The notes: generated by a model not told the origin, from the letters alone. A stretch of DNA of 64,000 nucleotides from Acholeplasmataceae bacterium (GCA_021108415.1 JAIOQX010000005.1:1-64000), one strand, 5' to 3'; positions 24,358 through 33,772 are shown, counted from the stretch's first letter. Numbers and translations: made by a program.

Positions 24358-24981
24358 ATGAGTTTACATGTATTTAAACACCCTTTGATGAAACACAAAA
24401 TGAGTATCATTAGAGATAAAAATTGTAGTACAAAAATGTTTAGAGAAGTCGTTGAGGAATTAAGTGCTTTGATGGTGTATGAGGTTAGTAGAGATTTTGA
24501 GCTCAATGAAATTGAACTTGAAACACCTATTAGTAAAACTATAGGATATGAGCTAGCTAAAGATATTGTAATAGTTCCTATTCTAAGAGCTGGACTTGGA
24601 ATGACTCAAGGCATTCAAAATATGATTCCTAGTGTTAAAATCGCACATGTTGGCATGTATAGAGACCATGATACACTGCAACCTCAAGTTTATTATGCAA
24701 AATACCCAAAAAATATTTCTACAAGTAAGTGTTTTATATTAGATCCCTTACTTGCTACTGGAGGTAGCATTTCAAAGGCTATAGAGTTTTTAACGGAACA
24801 AGGTGTTAAAGATATTACTGTTCTATCGATTATTGGCGTACAAGTTGGTGTTGATAAAATATTAAGCAAGTATCCAAATGTTGATATTTATCTAATTAGT
24901 TTAGATGAAAAATTAAATGATGATGCATATATTGTTCCTGGTTTAGGTGATGCTGGAGATAGATTGTTTGGCACAAAGTAA
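24358..24981 (+). CDS. upp: Uracil phosphoribosyltransferase
   Basis: Salvages uracil with PRPP to UMP in the cytosol. The 207-residue length is typical. Key segments are VPILRAGLGM, HVGMYRDHDTLQPQVYYAKYP, the PRPP loop FILDPLLATGGS (usually DPMLATGGS), and the uracil-binding C-terminus AYIVPGLGDAGDRLFGTK. The RBS is AGTAGGA. It lies just after the ureide island, separated only by a terminator/attenuator, so it may share transcription with the second catabolic unit. Confidence 0.95.
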   Translation: MSLHVFKHPLMKHKMSIIRDKNCSTKMFREVVEELSALMVYEVSRDFELNEIELETPISKTIGYELAKDIVIVPILRAGLGMTQGIQNMIPSVKIAHVGMYRDHDTLQPQVYYAKYPKNISTSKCFILDPLLATGGSISKAIEFLTEQGVKDITVLSIIGVQVGVDKILSKYPNVDIYLISLDEKLNDDAYIVPGLGDAGDRLFGTK

Positions 24982-24997
24982 TTTAAGATAAAGAAAA

Positions 24998-25034
24998 AAA
25001 TACAAATCATAAACTTTATAATTTGTATTTTTTA
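24998..25034. terminator. Bidirectional terminator
   Basis: AAATACAAATCAT (24998-25010) pairs with ATAATTTGTATTT (25018-25030), with A-rich and T-rich flanks, between the convergent upp and membrane-protein genes. Confidence 0.75.
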
Positions 25035-25373
25035 TTATAGTTTATTGGATTGGTTGAGCTTAAATAATACAAATTCTATAATGACACCGTAAGCAAAGCC
25101 TGCAAAAAATCCCATTAGATCTAGAAAATTTGTTGCGCTATAAAACGCAAAAGAAACAAGCGCTCCAACAAGTAGACCTCTTAGCAAAGATAGCTTTAAG
25201 GATTTTAAACTAGGTAGTAGGCCAATAAGTGCACCTAGAATAACTCTGTTATACCAAAATGATAAAAGATAACTAAACGATGCATGATCAGGTAATCTTA
25301 AAGATGCACCAACAATACAAAAGATACCTAGGATTGCTCCAAGTATCATGCCATAAATTAATTTTTTATGCAT
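25035..25373 (-). CDS. Small membrane protein, unknown function
   Basis: A 112-residue protein with four hydrophobic segments (about 5-24, 43-56, 63-82 and 85-104), rich in Gly and small residues (GMILGAILGIFCIVGAS, LRGLLVGALVSFAF). No family is recognised. Its start codon lies after a correctly placed AAGGGATG on the minus strand, and it has its own terminator. It is divergent from the 25465 gene. Confidence 0.6.
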   Translation of the reverse strand: MHKKLIYGMILGAILGIFCIVGASLRLPDHASFSYLLSFWYNRVILGALIGLLPSLKSLKLSLLRGLLVGALVSFAFYSATNFLDLMGFFAGFAYGVIIEFVLFKLNQSNKL

Positions 25374-25464
25374 ATAACCACATCCCTTTAAGTGTATTAT
25401 ATACGATTTTTTTATGGATGTGCAATATATGCTATAATTAATGTAAATAAATAGGAGGGGTATG

Positions 25465-25959
25465 ATGGCTAGATATAGTAATTACTCAAGAGTGCAAATC
25501 ATGTTTTTAAAATCAAATTCTTCTCGAAATAGAAGCAATGCACATCAAACAAGAATCAATAAAATCCGCAAAATTAGAAATAAAGTTGAGTATTTTAATC
25601 CTAATGAGACTTGGGATCAAGCATATCGTAGAAATCTAGTGAAATTAGTATTAATGATTTTGCTTTACATATATTCTAATGATGATGGAAAAGTTAGTAG
25701 AAAAGAATTAAAGCAAGTTAAGATATTACTAAAACAAGAAAAACTTGTATTAAATAAAGATGATCATACAGAGGTATATAATTTAGCAATTAAAGAACTA
25801 ACTTCATCTGCATTCTTTTCATATATCCAAGAAAATGGATATGAAGTAAGTATATTTAATGATGCATGTGATAGAGCAAAATCAAATATTATTAAAAGTA
25901 GAAAATATTACAAATTATTAGAGGATCTTAAAGAACAATTTAGAGCATATATTGAGTAA
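25465..25959 (+). CDS. Hypothetical basic protein, weakly TerB-like
   Basis: A 164-residue protein with a highly basic N-terminus (about 45 residues rich in Arg, Asn and Ser), then a helical domain. The stretch IYSNDDGKVSRKELKQVKILLKQE resembles the acidic-loop start of TerB-type helical bundles, but similarity is slight. It has no signal peptide or membrane helix except a possible short one at about 62-75. ATG 25465 is preferred over 25462 by spacing from AGGAGGGG. It is a single gene with a terminator. Confidence 0.55.
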   Translation: MARYSNYSRVQIMFLKSNSSRNRSNAHQTRINKIRKIRNKVEYFNPNETWDQAYRRNLVKLVLMILLYIYSNDDGKVSRKELKQVKILLKQEKLVLNKDDHTEVYNLAIKELTSSAFFSYIQENGYEVSIFNDACDRAKSNIIKSRKYYKLLEDLKEQFRAYIE

Positions 25960-25974
25960 ATTTTAATAAAAATT

Positions 25975-26036
25975 AAAACATCTTATCACAAGCCTATGAA
26001 TAACTTATATAGGGATTTGAGATAAGGTGTTTTTTT
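25975..26036 (+). terminator. Rho-independent terminator
   Basis: A long imperfect stem (AAAACATCTTATC at 25975-25987 against GATAAGGTGTTTT from 26021) with further pairing inside (CCTAT/ATAGG) and a T-run. Confidence 0.8.
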
Positions 26037-26170
26037 AGAGTTTGAAAGTATTATACGCTATAAATATGTTATGATATAAGTAGAGAATAAAAAAGATTTT
26101 TAAATATAAAATAAGATATGATGATGGCAGGTCAAAATGTCTTAAATTAAAACTAACTTCGGAGGAAAAT

Positions 26171-27604
26171 ATGTTTAATAACGTTAAGGAAATGATTGCT
26201 TACACAAATGAAAAAGATGTAAAAGTAATCGATTTTAAAGTCACTGATCTAGTCGGATCATGGAGAAGAGTATCTATAACAAAACAAAAGTTAAATGAAG
26301 ATATTATGCGTAAAGGTATAGGGTTTGATGCGTCATCTTATGGATTTTCAACAGTTGAAAATTCTGATATGATGATGGTTCCAGATGTTAAAACTTGCTA
26401 TCTTGATCCAACAGCTAAAGTCTCTACATTAACATGTATAGCAGATATCTATATGATAAAAGATCAAAAGTTTTTTAGATTTGAAGATGATCCTAGATAT
26501 ATTGCTCAAAAAGCTGAAAAGTATATCTTAGATAGTGGATATATGGATGAAATATTACTTGGACCAGAGTTTGAGTTTTATGTACTTGATCATATCTCAT
26601 ATGAAAACAAAAATGAACATATGGAAGTTAAGATTGATAGTAAGCAAGCTAAATGGAATATGGGGAAAAGTGATGTCCAAAATTTAGGCAATAAAGTTGG
26701 AAACCATAAAGGCTATCATCTAGATTCTCCACTTGATGCAAGTTATGATTTTAGAACCAATGTTGTGATTAAAGCAGAAGAGATAGATATACCGATTAAG
26801 TATCATCACGGAGAAAATGGTGGACCAGGTCAAGTTGAGATAGAAGTAGAGTTCGCATCTATTGTTGAGATGGCTGATCGTTCTATGAAACTTAAACACT
26901 TATTAAAGAACTTAGCACTTGAAGAACAAAAAGTGATTACCTTTTTACCAAAACCATTCTCAGATGAATGTGGTTCAGGCATGCATGTTCATATTCAAGT
27001 AAAAAAAGATGGAAAATATATCATGTATGATGAAAATGGTTATTCTAAACTATCTAAAATCGCACATTACATGATGGGTGGCTTGTTAAAGCATGCTAGA
27101 AGCTTAACAGCTCTTACCAATCCAACAACAAATTCATATAAAAGATTAATTCCTGGATTTGAAGCACCTGTAAGCATTGCATACGCAACAGCTAATAGAA
27201 GTTCAATCATTCGTATCCCAGGATATACATTAGATAAATCAGAAAAGAGATTTGAATATAGATCACCTGATGCGATGAGTAATCCTTATTTAGTCTATGC
27301 AGCATTAATGATGGCAGCAATCGATGGTATTGAAAATAAGATTGATCCATCTCAATTAGGATATGGACCATATGATGTAAATCTATATGATCTTCCGCTA
27401 GACCAGAGAAACAAAATTGGACAATTACCTAAAGACTTGCTAGAATCGATAGATGCAATTGAAGCAGATCATGAGTACTTAACAAAACATGGTATTTTTA
27501 CAAAATCGATGATTGATAGTCATAATCAAAAACTTAGAAAAGATCATGAAGCGCTAGCTAAACTACCGCATCCTTATGAGTTTGAGTTATATTTTAATAG
27601 ATAA
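26171..27604 (+). CDS. glnA: Glutamine synthetase, type I
   Basis: Forms glutamine from glutamate, ammonia and ATP. The 477-residue length fits class I. Conserved segments are VTDLVGSWRRVSI near the N-terminus, GIGFDASSYGF, LGPEFEFYVLD (metal Glu), NGGPGQVEIEV, SGMHVHIQV, NPTTNSYKRLIPGFEAP, and a C-terminal NLYDLP loop. The NLYDLP tyrosine is the position that is adenylylated in class I-beta enzymes; whether this organism has an adenylyltransferase is unknown. An M20 amidohydrolase gene follows by 17 bp. Near the ammonia-releasing ureide island, it offers a route to assimilate the nitrogen. Confidence 0.96.
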   Translation: MFNNVKEMIAYTNEKDVKVIDFKVTDLVGSWRRVSITKQKLNEDIMRKGIGFDASSYGFSTVENSDMMMVPDVKTCYLDPTAKVSTLTCIADIYMIKDQKFFRFEDDPRYIAQKAEKYILDSGYMDEILLGPEFEFYVLDHISYENKNEHMEVKIDSKQAKWNMGKSDVQNLGNKVGNHKGYHLDSPLDASYDFRTNVVIKAEEIDIPIKYHHGENGGPGQVEIEVEFASIVEMADRSMKLKHLLKNLALEEQKVITFLPKPFSDECGSGMHVHIQVKKDGKYIMYDENGYSKLSKIAHYMMGGLLKHARSLTALTNPTTNSYKRLIPGFEAPVSIAYATANRSSIIRIPGYTLDKSEKRFEYRSPDAMSNPYLVYAALMMAAIDGIENKIDPSQLGYGPYDVNLYDLPLDQRNKIGQLPKDLLESIDAIEADHEYLTKHGIFTKSMIDSHNQKLRKDHEALAKLPHPYEFELYFNR

Positions 27605-27621
27605 TAAATTGGAGATATTTT

Positions 27622-28746
27622 ATGGATAAAAGATTAAAAAAATATAGATGTGATTTGCATCAAATACCAGAATTACAATTTGATTTATTTAAAACATCTT
27701 TATACATAAAAACTGAATTGACACAAATGGGATTTGAGCTTTATCCAACTGCTAAAACAGGATGGATTGCATATAAAAAAGGAAAGCTAGATACAGCAAT
27801 TGCTTTTAGATCTGATATGGATGGACTACCTGTGAGTGAAAAATCTGATCACCCCACACCTTCCATGCATCAAGGAAATATGCACGCATGTGGACATGAT
27901 GGACATATGGCGATGCTTTTAGGATTTGCATATGCAATCAAAGATATTGATCTACAAGGTCAATCTATCGTCTTGATTTTTCAACCAGCTGAAGAATTTC
28001 CAGGTGGTGCAAAAGTCATCATTGAAGAAGGTATGTTGGATAAATTTAAAGTAGAAAAAATATTTGGAATTCATTTATATCCAGGACTTAAACAAGGCAT
28101 GTATGGAGTCGTTAAAGGCCCTATGATGGCAAGAAACGGTGAATTCGATTTAACGATGACTGGAAAGTCTGCACATGGTGCACAACCTCATTTAGGCAAT
28201 GATGTCATCGTTGCATCAAGTCAATTAATCTCGCAATTCCAAACCATTATCTCAAGAAATATAGATCCATTTGATCAAAGTGTCTTAACGGTTGGAACGA
28301 TTAAAGGTGGAGAGGCAAGAAACATCATTGCTCAAGAAGTGAAAATGAGCGGAACCATTCGTGCGTTTAAAGACTCTGTTTATAATCAAATTAAAGATCG
28401 AATGGAAAAAATGATTCAAGGTACAAAATTAGGATTTGATTTAGAAGTTGATTATGAGATGAAAGATTTTTATCCAGTTGTATATAACGATGAAACTCTT
28501 GTCGATCAAGTTATTAAAGATTTAGATAAAGATAGTTATGCATTCATACAACCAATGATGTTTGCAGAAGACTTTGCGTTTTATCAACAAAAAGTACCTG
28601 GCATGTTCACCATGCTAGGCACTAAAAATGAGATAAAAGGATATACACATCCACTACATAGTTGTTATTTTAATTTTGATGAAGCAGTTTTAATCAAGGG
28701 TGTTGAGTTGTATATGTCTATTGCAAAAACAAATAACTTAATATAG
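27622..28746 (+). CDS. M20 family amidohydrolase / deacylase
   Basis: A 374-residue zinc hydrolase of the M20 peptidase fold, related to N-acetyldiaminopimelate deacetylases and N-acyl-amino-acid hydrolases. It shows FRSDMDGLPVSE, the metal motif HACGHDGHMA, catalytic PAEEFPGGA, the dimerisation domain around GKSAHGAQPHLGNDVI, and a C-terminal metal-binding MFAEDFAFY and THPLHS. It probably removes an acyl group from an amino acid; the substrate cannot be chosen. It shares an operon with glnA and ends at a clear terminator. Confidence 0.9.
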   Translation: MDKRLKKYRCDLHQIPELQFDLFKTSLYIKTELTQMGFELYPTAKTGWIAYKKGKLDTAIAFRSDMDGLPVSEKSDHPTPSMHQGNMHACGHDGHMAMLLGFAYAIKDIDLQGQSIVLIFQPAEEFPGGAKVIIEEGMLDKFKVEKIFGIHLYPGLKQGMYGVVKGPMMARNGEFDLTMTGKSAHGAQPHLGNDVIVASSQLISQFQTIISRNIDPFDQSVLTVGTIKGGEARNIIAQEVKMSGTIRAFKDSVYNQIKDRMEKMIQGTKLGFDLEVDYEMKDFYPVVYNDETLVDQVIKDLDKDSYAFIQPMMFAEDFAFYQQKVPGMFTMLGTKNEIKGYTHPLHSCYFNFDEAVLIKGVELYMSIAKTNNLI

Positions 28747-28752
28747 AAAAAT

Positions 28753-28782
28753 AAAAGTAGTTCAAATCGAACTACTTTTTTC
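28753..28782. terminator. Terminator between convergent operons
   Basis: AAAAGTAGTTC (28753-28763), a 5-nt loop, GAACTACTTTT (28769-28779) and a T-run. It serves glnA-M20 and probably serA on the other strand. Confidence 0.85.
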
Positions 28783-28786
28783 ATGT

Positions 28787-29947
28787 CTATAACAATCTGA
28801 CTTTTTGTACATGTTTATTTTCTTTTAATGAAGAGAGAACTTTTGAATCTATTTGACTATCTATATCTAAAACAATGACACCATAACCATTTCGATATGC
28901 TTGATAAGCATGAACAGCAGTTGGTGTTTGACCGATAATTTCTGAAACAACAGATTCTCTTATTGATTCATCTGATTTATATAAAACGGAAAGTCTAGAT
29001 AAAGATGTTTTTTCTTCTAAATGAATATCTGGATAATTCACACTATTTTTTATAATACCGACTTCTAAATAGTTCTTGACTTGAAGAGCTGCCATCATTG
29101 CACAGTTTTCTTCAGCTTCAGCTGTAGATGCACCTAAATGAGGGATTGCAATCACATGGTCCATATTAGCTGTTTTAAAATTAGGAAAATCAGTAACATA
29201 GGCACTAATCTTTCGATCATTTAAAGCTTCTTCTAAGTCTTGATCACAAACTAATTGATCTCTTGCAAAGTTAAGAAGAACAACACCATCTTTCATTTTT
29301 TTCATCACATCTTTATTAATGATGTGTTTTGTATGATCATTTAAAGGTAGGTGAAGTGAGATATAATCAGATGATGCATAAATCTCATCATTAGATTTAG
29401 CAATCTTCATAGATTCAGGTAGGATTTCACCTTTAATCACGTCAAGATTTCTATCATAACCTAAAACATCCATACCAAGGGCTGCACAAGATCTAGCTAG
29501 TTTTAGTCCTATAGCACCTAAACCGATGATCCCTATTGTTTTTCCAAATATTTCAGTTCCAGCAAATTGTTTTTTTGCTGATTCAATTGATTTTTGGATA
29601 TCAGCATCTGCTTTATTCTTACTAATCCAACTTAGTGCATCTCCGACATGTCTACTTGCCATGATCATGCCAGCAATGGTTAATTCTTTAACAGCATTTG
29701 CGTTTGCACCTGGCGTATTAAATACAACAATACCTTGATCAGCAAATGTATCTAGGGGAATGTTATTGACACCAACACCAGCTCTTGCAACTGCAAGAAC
29801 ACTTGGATCAAGTTTTGTTTCATGCATTTTAGCACTACGTACTAAAATAGCATCAACATCTTTTATATCATCCACCATATGATAATTATCAGGTAACAAG
29901 GAAAGTCCTTTAGATGATATATTATTTAAACAATGAATTTTATACAT
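28787..29947 (-). CDS. serA: D-3-phosphoglycerate dehydrogenase
   Basis: First step of serine biosynthesis: 3-phosphoglycerate plus NAD to 3-phosphohydroxypyruvate. 386 residues. It has the substrate-binding segment AGVGVNNIPLDTFADQGIVVFNTPGANANAV, the NAD site GKTIGIIGLGAIGLKLA, catalytic His in IPHLGASTAEAEENCA, and a C-terminal ACT-like domain (YRNGYGVIVLDID) that may sense serine. The start at 29947 is favoured by AAGGTGG (29953-29959); a GTG nine bases upstream would overlap that site. It is the last gene of the DUF1015-serC-serA operon. Confidence 0.94.
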   Translation of the reverse strand: MYKIHCLNNISSKGLSLLPDNYHMVDDIKDVDAILVRSAKMHETKLDPSVLAVARAGVGVNNIPLDTFADQGIVVFNTPGANANAVKELTIAGMIMASRHVGDALSWISKNKADADIQKSIESAKKQFAGTEIFGKTIGIIGLGAIGLKLARSCAALGMDVLGYDRNLDVIKGEILPESMKIAKSNDEIYASSDYISLHLPLNDHTKHIINKDVMKKMKDGVVLLNFARDQLVCDQDLEEALNDRKISAYVTDFPNFKTANMDHVIAIPHLGASTAEAEENCAMMAALQVKNYLEVGIIKNSVNYPDIHLEEKTSLSRLSVLYKSDESIRESVVSEIIGQTPTAVHAYQAYRNGYGVIVLDIDSQIDSKVLSSLKENKHVQKVRLL

Positions 29948-29959
29948 AAAAACCACCTT

Positions 29960-31042
29960 CTATATGTTTTCTTTTTCGAATTTTTCCATAAACGCAACCA
30001 ATGCTTTAACACCATCGATTGGCATTGCATTGTACATAGATGCTCTCATACCACCAGTAGAGCGATGGCCTTTAATGTTTACAATATTATTTTCCTTAGC
30101 TTGTGCGATAAATTTGGCATCTATTTCAGGGTTGTTTGTTTTAAAGCTTACATTCATTAACGATCTAGATTCTTTTTCTACAGTACCTTTAAATAGTTGA
30201 CTTTGATCAAGATAATCATAGAGAAGTGCTGCTTTTTCTTCATTAATTTTTTGGATAGCTTTGATACCACCTAAGTTTAATAACCATTTAAAGACTTTAC
30301 CACATAAGTAAATGCCATAAGTAGGAGGTGTATTATACATAGAACCTTTTTCAACATGAATATCATATCTCATCATAACTGGCATATTTTCTGGTAGATC
30401 AGTACGAACTAAATCTTCTCTAATGATGACAATTGTAGTACCTGCTGGTCCTACATTTTTTTGAGCACCTGCATAAAGTAATCCAAATTTAGTCACATCG
30501 ATTTCTTCAGATAAAATAGAAGAAGAAATATCAGTTACTAGAATATGGCCTTTTGCATTTGGAAGTTTTTTGAATTTTGTACCATAAATTGTATTGTTAT
30601 CACACATATGAAGGTAATCAGCATCATCTGATAATAATAGATCAGAAACATCTGGAATGTATGAGAAGTTTTTATCTTCTGATGAAGCAACGATATTTAT
30701 CTTTCCAAATTTTTTAGCTTCTTTTGCTGCTTTTTTAGCCCAAGCTCCTGTAACGATGTAATCAGCAACTCCATTTTTCAATAGATTCATAGGAATCATT
30801 GAAAACTGAGTAGTTGCTCCACCTTGAAGGAACAACACTTTATAATTGCTTGGAATATTCATTAAAGTTCTTAAATCGTTTTGTGCATCATCTAAAATCT
30901 TTTGAAACATTGCAGATCTGTGACTCATTTCCATCACTGACATGCCATTGTTTTGGTAATCTAGCATCTCAGCTGCAGCTTCTTGTAATACCGCTTCAGG
31001 TAGAACTCCTGGACCGGCAGAAAAATTATATACTCTTTTCAT
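29960..31042 (-). CDS. serC: Phosphoserine aminotransferase
   Basis: PLP enzyme that transaminates 3-phosphohydroxypyruvate with glutamate to phosphoserine. 360 residues, as usual. Signature segments are YNFSAGPGVLPEAVLQEAA at the start, SHRSAMFQKI, LFLQGGATTQFSMIPMNLL, the PLP lysine in YAGAQKNVGPAGTTIVII, and GHRSTGGMRASMYNAMP near the end. It overlaps the DUF1015 gene by 4 bp on the upstream side and lies 12 bp before serA. Confidence 0.96.
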   Translation of the reverse strand: MKRVYNFSAGPGVLPEAVLQEAAAEMLDYQNNGMSVMEMSHRSAMFQKILDDAQNDLRTLMNIPSNYKVLFLQGGATTQFSMIPMNLLKNGVADYIVTGAWAKKAAKEAKKFGKINIVASSEDKNFSYIPDVSDLLLSDDADYLHMCDNNTIYGTKFKKLPNAKGHILVTDISSSILSEEIDVTKFGLLYAGAQKNVGPAGTTIVIIREDLVRTDLPENMPVMMRYDIHVEKGSMYNTPPTYGIYLCGKVFKWLLNLGGIKAIQKINEEKAALLYDYLDQSQLFKGTVEKESRSLMNVSFKTNNPEIDAKFIAQAKENNIVNIKGHRSTGGMRASMYNAMPIDGVKALVAFMEKFEKENI

Positions 31043-32292
31043 ATTTTTCTCCTTTTTTCTTTAAAATTTATGTTTTTAATAAATCTAGATTCTAAATAAT
31101 ATCTTTTTGCAGTAGCACTACCCATAGAAAAGGATTTTCTTGGAAGTACTTTTCCCATTTGAACAAATGGAAACAAATCTTTTTTAGCTAATATAGGCAT
31201 ATGAATACCAATAGAATTTTGATGTTTATCACAAATACTAATCAGTTCATCATCTCCATGGATATAGTCTATCATTGAATCAGCATGATAAGTTAAATAG
31301 TTATCAATAAAACTTTGGATCTGCTCGTAAGCCAATGCTGTAGATTTTGGGACATAAAATGGAATTTTTCCATCTTCTTTAGTATATATCCAAGACTCTA
31401 CATCTTGATCAATGGCATCTTGTAGTTCTTTAATAAATGATTTATCAACATTAAATAAAACTCTGTGTATGCCTTCAAAGTCTAGACCTTTATCATAAAT
31501 GTTAACAACTTCAACTAATGCAAATCTTGCTGGATGGTTTTTGATTTCTTTTTTAGATAAGTTCACTTTGACTTCTTCCCAATGTGTTTTAGCAGTAGCA
31601 AGCGAATGATTACCATCTCCAACGATAAACAATATAGGATCTTTAGGGTCTGTGATTAAACTATAAAAATCATTAATAATAGGCTTACAGTCAGTAATTT
31701 GATAGCCTCTGATATGACCACCATTCATGTTAAGATCAAAATCATAAACAATATTTAAGTCATCTTTTTTGGCAAAAAGATTTTCTAAAATATTTAATTT
31801 ATCATCATTTGCCAACAACATCACATGTGTTAATTCAAGTGGTGCATGTTTTCTTATATGAACTCTTGGGGGAATTCTTGATAAGATTGTATGTTCTGTG
31901 CTTCTAATTAATGGTTTTGTTGATAAATTGAAATCATAAGTTTCTAAATCAATTGAAAGCATGAGACCTAATCTTGTTTTTTGATCCAATGTTTTTCTTT
32001 CAACTAAAATCATAGAAGGGCCTAGATTTTTAAAGACACCTGTATTTATAAAATGATGCATATTCATGTTAATAAACTTTATCGTGTCGTCTGACATCTT
32101 TTCTAAATAAACTTCAGGTAAAATCATGTCGTATGTAGAGGGTTCAATACCAATAAGATTTTTTAAATGTTCCCAATATTCTGGTTGACTTGTAAATTGA
32201 TCACAAGCCACAACTGACCATTTTTCATAATTTATCTTGTCATTTGGTAGAAGAATATCTTTAACTACAATTGGTTTTTCTTTTAAGCGCAT
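31039..32292 (-). CDS. DUF1015 family protein in the serine operon
   Basis: A 417-residue protein of the DUF1015 family. Recognisable family segments are VACDQFTSQPEYWE, LILVERKT-type strand, GLMLSIDLETYDF, RSTEHTILSRIPPRVHIRKHAPLELTHVMLLANDD, and FIVGDGNHSLATAK. It heads the operon and overlaps serC by 4 bp. Many Firmicutes keep DUF1015 beside serC and serA. No phosphoserine phosphatase gene is in this operon, so DUF1015 may act on phosphoserine or serine metabolism; this is inference. The biochemical role is not established to my knowledge. Confidence 0.85.
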   Translation of the reverse strand: MRLKEKPIVVKDILLPNDKINYEKWSVVACDQFTSQPEYWEHLKNLIGIEPSTYDMILPEVYLEKMSDDTIKFINMNMHHFINTGVFKNLGPSMILVERKTLDQKTRLGLMLSIDLETYDFNLSTKPLIRSTEHTILSRIPPRVHIRKHAPLELTHVMLLANDDKLNILENLFAKKDDLNIVYDFDLNMNGGHIRGYQITDCKPIINDFYSLITDPKDPILFIVGDGNHSLATAKTHWEEVKVNLSKKEIKNHPARFALVEVVNIYDKGLDFEGIHRVLFNVDKSFIKELQDAIDQDVESWIYTKEDGKIPFYVPKSTALAYEQIQSFIDNYLTYHADSMIDYIHGDDELISICDKHQNSIGIHMPILAKKDLFPFVQMGKVLPRKSFSMGSATAKRYYLESRFIKNINFKEKRRKI

Positions 32293-32435
32293 ATCAATAA
32301 AACCCCGTTTCTTTTTGATACTTTATTCATAATTTTAGAGAAAAATTAAATTACGAATATAAGCATAAATTTTAGAAATTTTGTTGGTATTAAAATGTCA
32401 TAAATCAAATGTTTGTTTCCAAAATAATTTTAACA

Positions 32436-32449
32436 TGAAAGCGCTTTTA
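32436..32449. promoter_or_regulatory. cre-like site between DUF1015-serCA and the MFS gene
   Basis: TGAAAGCGCTTTTA resembles the CcpA catabolite-response consensus, with the central AAAGCGCTTT fully palindromic. It lies in the 229-bp divergent control region, 73 bp before the MFS gene. Confidence 0.45.
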
Positions 32450-32521
32450 TTACAACCCGACTTATATGTTTTGTCTATAAATGATGTTATAATATACATA
32501 TGATAAATATAGGAGTAAATG

Positions 32522-33772
32522 ATGGAGCAATTAAGTGCACACAAAAAACAGATAACTAAATTTGGGTTTTATGGATTGTTGAAAAATTTAAGGTTTTTTG
32601 AACCTTATTTAATCATTTATTTTTTATTAGCTCAATTAAATTTATTTCACATTGGTCTTTTAATTTCAATTAGAGAGATTATTATCTATCTATTTGAAAT
32701 TCCCTCTGGTGTGATTGCAGATCGTTATGGTAAGAAAACAGAGTTAGTTATATGCTTTATCTTTTATTTAGCATCGTTTTTAATGTTTTTTATCTCAACT
32801 GAATTTTATATGTTTGCGATCTCTATGATTTTATATGCACTAGGAGAAGCATTTAGGTCTGGAACTCATAAATCTATGATCATGGCATATATTGATAAAC
32901 ATGAGATAAAAGTCTCAAAGACTAAGATCTATGGTCTAACAAGATCTTATTCTTTAATTGGTTCAATGATCGCAAGTATTGTATCGATTGGACTTGTTTT
33001 ATGGTTACCAGAGATTAAATATTTGTTTTTGTTTGCGATGATACCTTATACACTTGATTTATTATTAATCTTAAGTTATCCAAGTTATTTAAATGATAGA
33101 AAAGATGTTAAATTTTCTTATAAATCATTTTTAATGCATGGATTTGAAAGTATCAAATATACATTAACAAAAGGAAAGGTACGAGGCGCAATTTTTAATT
33201 CAGCATCTTATCAAGCAACTTTTAAGAGTATTAAAGATTATATTCAACCAATTTTATTAACTGTATCTCTTTCTTTGGTTTTATTTTCTTCATTAACCGA
33301 TGAAGAAAATACGAAGGTATACATTGGATTAATCTATGCGGTTATTTATTTGATAAGTGCAGTATCAAGTAAAAATGCATATCGTGTTAAAAAATTTGGA
33401 CAAACAAAACAAATCATATCATTTATGTGGTTTTTAACAGGTGTTTCTATGATTGCATTAAGCATCTTTCTTGATTCCATTTGGGTTGTCTTTCTTGTGT
33501 TTTTATCGTTATATATCATGATGAATATTAGAAGACCTTTAATGGTTGAGACGATTGGTGATGTAAGTGATCCAGATAATAGAGCAACCGTCTTAAGTGT
33601 TGAATCACAAATGACATCTTTAATGATTGTTATTGGTGCACCATTAATTGGTCTATTAGCTGAATATTCGATGCGTACATTGTTTATGAGTTTTGGTATA
33701 TTGATGTTTATCATATTTATTAGCTCTGTTTATATTAACAACAAAAATGTGAAAAACCCCATAGATATTTAA
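32522..33772 (+). CDS. Major facilitator superfamily transporter
   Basis: A 416-residue membrane protein with about 12 helices. The MFS loop 2-3 motif is present as SGVIADRYGKKTELV, with an earlier FGFYGLLKNLRFFEPYLIIYFLL first helix. The second-half counterpart is degenerate (RVKKFGQTKQI). The pattern resembles putative drug or small-molecule exporters. It is a single gene. ATG 32522 is preferred over 32519 by spacing from AGGAG (32511-32515). Substrate unknown. Confidence 0.85.
   Translation: MEQLSAHKKQITKFGFYGLLKNLRFFEPYLIIYFLLAQLNLFHIGLLISIREIIIYLFEIPSGVIADRYGKKTELVICFIFYLASFLMFFISTEFYMFAISMILYALGEAFRSGTHKSMIMAYIDKHEIKVSKTKIYGLTRSYSLIGSMIASIVSIGLVLWLPEIKYLFLFAMIPYTLDLLLILSYPSYLNDRKDVKFSYKSFLMHGFESIKYTLTKGKVRGAIFNSASYQATFKSIKDYIQPILLTVSLSLVLFSSLTDEENTKVYIGLIYAVIYLISAVSSKNAYRVKKFGQTKQIISFMWFLTGVSMIALSIFLDSIWVVFLVFLSLYIMMNIRRPLMVETIGDVSDPDNRATVLSVESQMTSLMIVIGAPLIGLLAEYSMRTLFMSFGILMFIIFISSVYINNKNVKNPIDI

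Noticed and set aside
32293-32518. Serine T-box leader upstream of DUF1015-serC-serA
   Set aside because: No T-box consensus or specifier-type leader in the 229-bp region on the minus strand.
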